From NCBI GenBank assembly GCA_902767195.1, contig CACXGS010000276.1:1-5554 (forward strand): a stretch of DNA of 5,554 bases. Direction: 5' to 3'. Made by a program: the position numbers and the translations under genes. Origin of the DNA: an uncultured Lachnospiraceae bacterium (lineage in GTDB: Bacteria > Bacillota_A > Clostridia > Lachnospirales > Lachnospiraceae). The first letter of the stretch is position 1, and every line of letters starts with the position of its first letter. The notes below the pieces were generated by a model. The model was not told the origin of the DNA and ran no database searches. It worked only from the letters and a program-made list of their open reading frames with translations. Below are positions 1 through 4,597 of this stretch, piece after piece.

Positions 1-1181
1 AGTTCTACCGTTCCGGTGTTCCGGCAGAGTCTCTGATTCCCAAATGTATGTGGGTAAAGAAGCATGAGCCGGAGAACTGGGCTAAGACAGAGACCATCTT
101 TGAGTTCACCAGCTGGCTTCACTGGAAGCTCTCCGGAAAGAAGACAACCAACATGTCTGTTGCTGCTTTCCGCTGGCTCTACGATGATAAGAACGGCGGA
201 TATCCCGTGGATCTCTACGAGGCGATCGGCCTGGAAGATGTGGTAGACAAGTTCCCCAAAGATGTATTGAAGACATGTACACCGATCGGTCCGGTTTGTG
301 AGGAAGCAGCCAGAGAGCTGGGACTTTCCACCAATATGATGGTTGTGGAAGGCAGCCTTGACGCCGTTACCTGTATGGTTGGTGTAGGAAGCGTTAACCC
401 TGGCGGCATGGCTCTGATCGGCGGAACATCCTCCTGCCTCTTCGGTCTTGCCACAGAAGATTTCCACGAAGTTGGTGTAAACGGAACCTATCCGAACCTC
501 CTCTATGACGGAACCAGTCTGGTAGAAGGCGGACAGGCATCCTCCGGCGGTATCCTTACCTGGTTCAGAAATCAGCTGATTCCCGGATCCTGGGCAGAAG
601 AAGCAGTATCCAAGGATATCGGTATTTATGACCTGATCACAGAGAAGGCAGAATCCGTTCCGATCGGCTGTGAAGGCCTGGTTATGATCGATTACTTCCA
701 GGGCAATCGTGCTCCTTATGCAGATTCCAAAGCCCGTGGCATGTTCTGGGGATTCTCTCTGGGAACAACGACAGCCCATATGGCCAGAGCCGTATATGAG
801 GGCGTCGCTTATGGCGCAAACCACTGTCTGACATGTATGGCAGATGCAGGATATATTGTAAAAGAAATCGCTGCCTGCGGCGGTCTGGCCCAGTCTGATT
901 TCTGGATGCAGATGCATGCAGACATTACCGGTATTCCGATGTATACGACCGTTGAGAGTCAGAGTGCCGGATGTCTGGGAGACTCCATGATCGTTGCTGT
1001 CGGATGCGGCATTTACAAAGACCTGGATGAGGCAGCAAAACAGATGGTCAAGATCGACAAGTCCTACACACCGGATCCCGAGGCACATAAGAAGTATCAG
1101 TTCTACTTTGAAAGATACGTTGATACATGGCCGCAGATGAGGGAGATCATCCACAAGACCGTAGACCATGTAAACCAGTAA
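1..1181 (+). CDS. FGGY-family carbohydrate kinase, ribulokinase-like (5' partial)
   Basis: ATP-dependent sugar or polyol kinase of the FGGY family, presumably cytosolic. The open frame runs to the left edge (first whole codon at 3, reading FYRSGVPAESLIPKC before the Met at 48), so the ATG at 48 is internal. About 392 residues are visible against roughly 500 for the family, so the first ~110, with the N-terminal nucleotide-fold start, are missing. Visible family marks: IPKCMWVKKHEPENW; EGSLDAV near 351-371, whose Asp (codon 360-362) sits where the catalytic base is expected; the GGTSS phosphate-binding turn (420-434); EGGQASSGG (525-551); GNRAPYADSKARG (705-743); the RAVYEG helix; and CGGLAQSDFWMQMHADITG (876-932), the nucleotide-binding segment. 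The GTSSC, EGGQ and GNRAPYAD motifs resemble ribulokinase-type members; the glycerol kinase GDQ-type motif is absent. The substrate cannot be read from sequence. Downstream dehydrogenase and RLP genes suggest it feeds a phosphorylated polyol, sugar or sugar acid to them. Confidence 0.92.
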   Translation, partial: FYRSGVPAESLIPKCMWVKKHEPENWAKTETIFEFTSWLHWKLSGKKTTNMSVAAFRWLYDDKNGGYPVDLYEAIGLEDVVDKFPKDVLKTCTPIGPVCEEAARELGLSTNMMVVEGSLDAVTCMVGVGSVNPGGMALIGGTSSCLFGLATEDFHEVGVNGTYPNLLYDGTSLVEGGQASSGGILTWFRNQLIPGSWAEEAVSKDIGIYDLITEKAESVPIGCEGLVMIDYFQGNRAPYADSKARGMFWGFSLGTTTAHMARAVYEGVAYGANHCLTCMADAGYIVKEIAACGGLAQSDFWMQMHADITGIPMYTTVESQSAGCLGDSMIVAVGCGIYKDLDEAAKQMVKIDKSYTPDPEAHKKYQFYFERYVDTWPQMREIIHKTVDHVNQ

Positions 1182-1216
1182 AAGGCCAGGTAGATCAAGC
1201 TTTTCAGAGGATAGCG

Positions 1217-1230
1217 TGAAATTATTTTCA
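1217..1230. promoter_or_regulatory. Candidate operator copy 1 (TGAAA-N4-TTTCA dyad)
   Basis: TGAAATTATTTTCA is a perfect 5-bp inverted repeat (TGAAA/TTTCA) around a 4-bp centre. It resembles LacI/CcpA-type operators in its arms but has TA rather than CG at the centre. A 12-of-14 match starts exactly 22 bp downstream, and another 12-of-14 match lies upstream of the RuBisCO-like gene. The binding protein is unknown. AT-rich composition makes a chance match possible. Confidence 0.4.
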
Positions 1231-1238
1231 ATGCTGCA

Positions 1239-1253
1239 TGAAATTTTTTTCCA
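1239..1253. promoter_or_regulatory. Candidate operator copy 2, 22 bp from copy 1
   Basis: TGAAATTTTTTTCCA matches the first copy at 12 of its first 14 bases. Its left arm is intact, while the right arm is TTTCCA instead of TTTCA. The 22-bp offset is about two helical turns, so both sites would face the same side of the DNA. It ends just before a weak -35-like hexamer at 1256, a fitting place for an operator or activator site. Confidence 0.35.
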
Positions 1254-1255
1254 TA

Positions 1256-1284
1256 TTGTAATAGGGAGATGGTTATGCTATTCT
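1256..1284 (+). promoter_or_regulatory. Weak candidate sigma-A promoter
   Basis: TTGTAA (1256-1261) and TATTCT (1279-1284) are separated by 17 bp, and each matches the -35 or -10 consensus at 4 of 6 positions. A T-tract (1244-1250) lies just upstream. Transcription would start near 1291, placing the hairpin at 1311-1338 in the leader of the oxidoreductase operon. TAAAAT at 1303-1308 is a closer -10 match but has no recognisable -35. Only the general location is worth trusting. Confidence 0.25.
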
Positions 1285-1310
1285 CGAAGTATAGAAGAAG
1301 TGTAAAATAA

Positions 1311-1338
1311 GGGGTTTTACTGTACTTCGTAAAACCCC
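1311..1338. terminator. Perfect inverted repeat: possible terminator, attenuator or operator
   Basis: GGGGTTTTAC (1311-1320) and GTAAAACCCC (1329-1338) are perfectly complementary and enclose the 8-base loop TGTACTTC. The 10-bp stem resembles an intrinsic terminator stem, but the + strand 3' flank (GGGTGTTACTTG) is not a U-tract. The opposite strand has a somewhat better T-rich flank (TTATTTTACA), though no minus-strand gene is seen to need it. It could end kinase transcription, act as a leader attenuator, or be a protein-binding palindrome. The structure is certain from the sequence; the role is not. Confidence 0.45.
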
Positions 1339-1370
1339 GGGTGTTACTTGTCAACATAAATGTATTATAG

Positions 1371-1378
1371 GGAAAGGG
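1371..1378 (+). promoter_or_regulatory. Ribosome binding site of the GlpA-like gene
   Basis: GGAAAGGG lies 7 bases before the ATG at 1386. It is weaker than the AGGAGG sites of the following genes. The start is nevertheless secure because the FAD-binding beta strand begins at residue 4. Confidence 0.55.
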
Positions 1379-1385
1379 TGCTGAT

Positions 1386-2882
1386 ATGAAAACAGATGTT
1401 TTGATTATCGGTGGAGGTGTCATCGGATCCTGTATCGCCCGTCAGCTTTCCAGATACAATCTGGATATCGTGCTGGTTGAGAAAGAAAGCGATGTGTGTA
1501 CAGGTACCAGTAAGGCTAATTCATCCATGCTTCATGACGGCTACAACGTAGACGGCCATAAGCTCAAAGGTAAGCTTGTTCTTAAGGCAACAAAAGAGAT
1601 TTACCGTAAGATGTGTGACGAGCTCCATGTGGACATGAAGCTTTGCGGATCCATTTTTGCCGGCTTTACAGACAGTGATCTGGAGACCATGCACAAGCAG
1701 GTTAAGATGGCGGAAGAGAATGGAATTTATAATCTTGAGATCATTGACCACGATGCCATGATGATCAAAGAGCCGCATATTAATCCCTCTGTCCGTTTTG
1801 GTCTCTACAACCCCAACACGGGTGTTATGAATCCTTTTGAGCTGACGGCAGCCCTGGCTGAGAATGCTGTTATGAACGGTGCGAAAGTATTCCTGAACAC
1901 GGAAGTAACAGACATTACAGTAAAGGACCACAAAGTTGAGTCCGTTGTCACAACCAACGGAACATTTTATCCGAAAGTAGTTATCAACAGCGCCGGTCTT
2001 TATTCGGACAAGATTGCAGCGATGGTTGAAGATGTTGATTACTATGTTCGCCCCAGACGTGGACAATACTACCTCTTCGACAAGCAGTTTGGAGGATGGG
2101 TCAACCACTGTATTTATTCTCCGCCGACAGAGACCTCCAAAGGTATGATCATCGTACCGACAACCGAAGGAAATATTCTGGCAGGCTCCAATGCGGAGAT
2201 GCTGGATGACAAGACCGACTTCTCCACAACCAAGGAAGCTCTGGATGAGATCTATGATACCATGATTCATCACCTCTATCCGGACCTGCCCAGAGTGGGA
2301 GATGTCACAACCGTATTTGCGGGACTGCGTTCCGCTTCCAACACAGAAGACTTTATCATTGAGCATGCCCGGACTGCCCGCGGTATGATCAACCTGGTAG
2401 GTATCCAGTCTCCGGGACTTTCCTCTGCTCCGGCCATTGCTGACATGGTAGAGGAGATGGTTCGTACGGTAGGCGAGGATCTGGATTTCTCCGAGAAACA
2501 GGATTGGAATCCGACCCGTCCGGCTCCGATTATTCTGAACCGTATGTCCTATGAGGAGAGGAGTAAATTTATCGCTGAGAATCCGGATTACGGCCAGATC
2601 ATCTGCCGCTGCGAATCCATCAGCAAGGGTGAGATCCTTGATGCGATCCGCCGTCCGATCCCGGCCACATCTCTTGACGGAATCAAGAGAAGAACCCGTG
2701 CCGGTATGGGAAGATGCCAGGGTGGCTTCTGCGGACCCAGAGTGGTTAAGATCCTCGAGGAGGAGCTTGGAATCGATCCGACCCAGGTTACCAAGAGAGG
2801 AAGGGGTTCCAGAATTCTTTCAATGAGAGCAAAAGAGCTTGCTCTGCAGGAAGGAGGCAGCCATGAAAAAATTAAATTATGA
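1386..2882 (+). CDS. GlpA/GlpD-type FAD-dependent oxidoreductase with C-terminal BFD-like [2Fe-2S] domain
   Basis: A 498-residue flavoprotein of the DAO/glycerol-3-phosphate dehydrogenase superfamily, probably oxidising a hydroxyl of a phosphorylated polyol or sugar derivative to a ketone. Residues 4-33 form the dinucleotide fold, with G9-x-G11-x-x-G14 and the acidic residue ending LVEKE. TSKANSSMLHDGY (about 41-53) is the conserved FAD/substrate segment of GlpA-like proteins. VVINSAGLYSD (about 198-208), RPRRGQYYLFD and FAGLRSA follow the family order. The C-terminal part carries C407-x-C409 and C444-x4-C449, the BFD-like ferredoxin pattern for a [2Fe-2S] cluster, also found in GlpA and in several HcnB-like enzymes. 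No membrane segment is seen. It overlaps the next gene by 20 bp, implying translational coupling and a complex with that product. A classical glycerol-3-phosphate role is possible, but the kinase is not glycerol kinase-like and an RLP gene follows, so another substrate is more likely. Confidence 0.9.
   Translation: MKTDVLIIGGGVIGSCIARQLSRYNLDIVLVEKESDVCTGTSKANSSMLHDGYNVDGHKLKGKLVLKATKEIYRKMCDELHVDMKLCGSIFAGFTDSDLETMHKQVKMAEENGIYNLEIIDHDAMMIKEPHINPSVRFGLYNPNTGVMNPFELTAALAENAVMNGAKVFLNTEVTDITVKDHKVESVVTTNGTFYPKVVINSAGLYSDKIAAMVEDVDYYVRPRRGQYYLFDKQFGGWVNHCIYSPPTETSKGMIIVPTTEGNILAGSNAEMLDDKTDFSTTKEALDEIYDTMIHHLYPDLPRVGDVTTVFAGLRSASNTEDFIIEHARTARGMINLVGIQSPGLSSAPAIADMVEEMVRTVGEDLDFSEKQDWNPTRPAPIILNRMSYEERSKFIAENPDYGQIICRCESISKGEILDAIRRPIPATSLDGIKRRTRAGMGRCQGGFCGPRVVKILEEELGIDPTQVTKRGRGSRILSMRAKELALQEGGSHEKIKL
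2852..2857 (+). promoter_or_regulatory. Ribosome binding site fixing the GlpB-like start
   Basis: A perfect AGGAGG lies 5 bases before the ATG at 2863, inside the 3' end of the upstream gene. It supports the 2863 start over the in-frame TTG at 2839, which would add eight residues ahead of the FAD fold. Confidence 0.8.
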
Positions 2883-4128
2883 TATTGTAGTGGTTGGCGG
2901 CGGCCCTGCAGGTATGGCCGCAGCACTCTCCGCGAGAAAAGCGGGAGTGGAGAAAATCCTGATCTGCGAAAGAGGCGGTAAGCTTGGCGGTATCCTGGAG
3001 CAGTGCATCCATAACGGATTCGGTCTTCAGTATTTCAAAGAAGAGCTGACGGGACCGGAGTATGCTACACGTTTTGTTGACCAGGTAGAGGCAAGTGATA
3101 TTGATGTCAAAGTGAATACCATGGTTATGGATATTCTGGAAGACAAGAAAGTCATCTGCGTCAATCCCGAGGACGGTCTTTTTGAAGTAGAGACAAAGGC
3201 AGTGATCCTTGCCATGGGATGTCGTGAGAGAACCAGAGAGTCCATCACCATTCCGGGCGATCGTCCCTCCGGAGTTATGTGTGCCGGTACTGCCCAGCGC
3301 TATGTCAACATTAACGGCTATCTTCCCGGAAAAGAAGTTGTCATCCTCGGATCCGGCGACATCGGACTGATCATGGCAAGACGTATGACCTTAGAAGGCT
3401 GTAATGTAAAGGGCGTTCTTGAACTGATGCCCTATTCCACCGGCCTTGTGAGAAATAAAGTACAGTGTCTGGATGACTTCGGTATTCCGCTGTATCTGTC
3501 CCACACTGTAACAAGGATCCATGGTAAGGAAAGACTTGAGGGTGTTTCCATTGCCGAAGTCGGACCGGACCGGAACCCGATACCGGAGACAGAGATCTAT
3601 GTTCCCTGTGACACACTGCTGCTGTCTGTCGGCCTGATCCCGGAGAATGAGCTCAGTAAGAAGGTTGGCGTAGACCTTGACAAGGTGACCAGAGGAGCCA
3701 TCGTCGATGAGAAGAGAAGAACCAACATTGACTGGATCTTCGCCTGCGGCAATGTTCTCCATGTTCACGACCTGGTAGACAATGTAACCGAGGAATCGGA
3801 ACTGGCCGGACAGGCTGCTGCCGGATACATCGCCGGTACATATACACCGAGAGAGAATCCGATCAAAGTAGTTCCGGGCAATAACATCGGTTATGTTGTT
3901 CCACAGGAGATCCGCTATAACGACGAGACCCAGAAGATTATCCGTCTCTACATGAGAGTGCGCAATCCTCAGGAGAATGTTGTCATGGAGATCAAAGATG
4001 ACAAGGGTCAGGTTCTTGCCAGCTTTAAGAAAGATATCGTAGAGCCCGGTTCCATGGTGAACCTTGCGCTCCCGGTGATGAAGCTTACCGATGACATGAC
4101 ACAGATTACTGTGTCCGTAGCCGAATAG
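2863..4128 (+). CDS. GlpB-like NAD(P)/FAD-dependent oxidoreductase
   Basis: A 421-residue two-dinucleotide-domain flavoprotein of the pyridine nucleotide-disulphide oxidoreductase fold, of the kind paired with BFD-containing GlpA-like proteins in Firmicutes. G12-G-G-P-A-G17 marks the N-terminal FAD site, and GGILEQCIHNGFG (about 44-56) is characteristic of this group. AMGCRERTR (about 123-131) precedes the second nucleotide fold at G163-S-G-D-I-G168. IFACGNVLHVHDLVD around C295 is the C-terminal FAD motif. The redox-active CxxxxC disulfide of true disulfide reductases is not seen, so it probably passes electrons between substrate flavin, iron-sulfur cluster and NAD(P) or another carrier. The last ~90 residues form a tail rich in predicted beta strand. 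It overlaps the upstream gene by 20 bp and lies 12 bp from the DUF1667 gene. I infer it is the second subunit of a dehydrogenase complex; the physiological acceptor is unknown. Confidence 0.9.
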   Translation: MKKLNYDIVVVGGGPAGMAAALSARKAGVEKILICERGGKLGGILEQCIHNGFGLQYFKEELTGPEYATRFVDQVEASDIDVKVNTMVMDILEDKKVICVNPEDGLFEVETKAVILAMGCRERTRESITIPGDRPSGVMCAGTAQRYVNINGYLPGKEVVILGSGDIGLIMARRMTLEGCNVKGVLELMPYSTGLVRNKVQCLDDFGIPLYLSHTVTRIHGKERLEGVSIAEVGPDRNPIPETEIYVPCDTLLLSVGLIPENELSKKVGVDLDKVTRGAIVDEKRRTNIDWIFACGNVLHVHDLVDNVTEESELAGQAAAGYIAGTYTPRENPIKVVPGNNIGYVVPQEIRYNDETQKIIRLYMRVRNPQENVVMEIKDDKGQVLASFKKDIVEPGSMVNLALPVMKLTDDMTQITVSVAE

Positions 4129-4132
4129 GAGG
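4127..4132 (+). promoter_or_regulatory. Ribosome binding site of the DUF1667 gene, overlapping the upstream stop
   Basis: AGGAGG begins inside the TAG stop codon of the GlpB-like gene and lies 8 bases before the ATG at 4141. The ATG at 4134 is in another frame and too close to the site. The arrangement indicates translation coupled to the upstream gene. Confidence 0.75.
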
Positions 4133-4140
4133 GATGCAGG

Positions 4141-4509
4141 ATGGCACAGACCAATATCATCTGTATATGCTGTCCGAAAGGATGTCATATCACAGTAGAG
4201 CATGATGATAATAAAAATATTTTAAGCGTATCAGGTTTTACCTGCCCTCGTGGCGAGGAGTATGCCCACGATGAGTTCACCAATCCGACCCGGGTATTTA
4301 CTTCCACTGTCCGCGTGAAAGGCGGAGACCTTGATCTGCTTCCGGTAAAGACAAACGGGGTAATTCCCAAGCCCATGATGATGGATGCCGCCAGAGAATC
4401 CTGCCGGATCGACGTAACTGCTCCGATTAAGATCGGGGATGTGATCCAGAGTGATTTCTGCGGAACCGGTGTTGACCTGGTAGCCGCCAGGAGCATCAAG
4501 GCCGTATAA
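4141..4509 (+). CDS. DUF1667 domain protein, small subunit-like partner of the GlpA/GlpB-like pair
   Basis: A 122-residue protein, typical for DUF1667. The N-terminus carries C8, C10, C11, C15 (CICCPKGC) and C35 in FTCPRGEEYA, a spacing suggesting a metal or iron-sulfur site. The second half has the conserved stretches NPTRVFTSTVRVKGG, LPVKT, IPK, APIKIGDVI and GTGVDLVA that define the family. The family has no settled biochemical role that I know of, but its genes regularly follow GlpA-like and GlpB-like genes in Clostridia and Thermotogae-type genomes, so I infer a third subunit or electron-transfer/assembly factor, perhaps analogous to GlpC. There is no signal peptide or membrane helix. 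The 12-bp spacing and ribosome site overlapping the previous stop place it in the same operon. Family assignment is fairly sure; function is inferred. Confidence 0.85.
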   Translation: MAQTNIICICCPKGCHITVEHDDNKNILSVSGFTCPRGEEYAHDEFTNPTRVFTSTVRVKGGDLDLLPVKTNGVIPKPMMMDAARESCRIDVTAPIKIGDVIQSDFCGTGVDLVAARSIKAV

Positions 4510-4561
4510 ACATGATTTAAGGAAGCGCTATAAGGCGCGGCCTCAAATAGATAGTAGATAA

Positions 4562-4575
4562 TGGAAATATTTTCA
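4562..4575. promoter_or_regulatory. Candidate operator copy 3, upstream of the RuBisCO-like gene
   Basis: TGGAAATATTTTCA matches the element at 1217-1230 at 12 of 14 positions and is itself an imperfect dyad (TGGAAA/TTTTCA) around TA. It lies 10 bases before the ribosome binding site, inside the 88-bp gap, where a bound regulator could block or redirect transcription. A shared regulator for both gene groups is inferred. No convincing promoter is visible in the gap, so the RLP gene may also be read from upstream. Confidence 0.35.
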
Positions 4576-4585
4576 AACAAAAAAT

Positions 4586-4590
4586 GGAGG
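4586..4590 (+). promoter_or_regulatory. Ribosome binding site of the RuBisCO-like gene
   Basis: GGAGG lies 7 bases before the ATG at 4598. It selects this start for a gene that has no stop codon inside the window. Confidence 0.75.
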
Positions 4591-4597
4591 AAATACT

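Larger units (their letters stand above)
1182..1385 (+). other. Regulatory intergenic region between kinase and oxidoreductase genes
   Basis: A 204-bp AT-rich gap with no plausible gene. It contains, in order, two near-identical dyad elements 22 bp apart (1217-1230 and 1239-1253), a weak promoter-like pair (1256-1284), a perfect inverted repeat (1311-1338) and the ribosome binding site of the next gene. No strong hairpin-plus-U-tract terminator directly follows the kinase stop codon, so read-through from the kinase remains possible. The number of signals suggests the downstream genes have their own regulated start, but this is inferred. Confidence 0.6.

Noticed and set aside
48..1181. The ATG at 48 as the kinase start
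   Set aside because: The same frame is open back to position 3 and encodes family-typical residues (GVPAESLIPKC), and no ribosome binding site precedes 48. The gene is cut by the window edge.
1217..1230. The dyad as a standard CcpA cre site
   Set aside because: The arms fit, but the central CG typical of cre and LacI-family sites is TA in this copy, so catabolite repression cannot be claimed.
1521..2366. A 281-codon open frame on the minus strand
   Set aside because: It lies wholly opposite the GlpA-like gene. Its translation has no recognisable domain and looks like a codon-bias shadow of the + strand gene.
2839..2862. A TTG start for the GlpB-like gene
   Set aside because: The AGGAGG at 2852-2857 is correctly spaced for the ATG at 2863. 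The extra eight residues would precede the FAD fold without family support.
3391..4203. A 270-codon open frame on the minus strand
   Set aside because: It is opposite the well-supported GlpB-like and DUF1667 genes. The product shows no family motifs, and no promoter or convincing ribosome site was seen.
4519..4544. GC-rich hairpin as a terminator after the DUF1667 gene
   Set aside because: Only a 4-bp GCGC pairing around TATAAG could be drawn, with no U-tract after it. That is too weak to report.
4529..4562. Promoter for the RuBisCO-like gene using TATAAG (4529) or GATAAT (4557) as -10
   Set aside because: Neither has a recognisable -35 at normal spacing, so a separate promoter cannot be supported.
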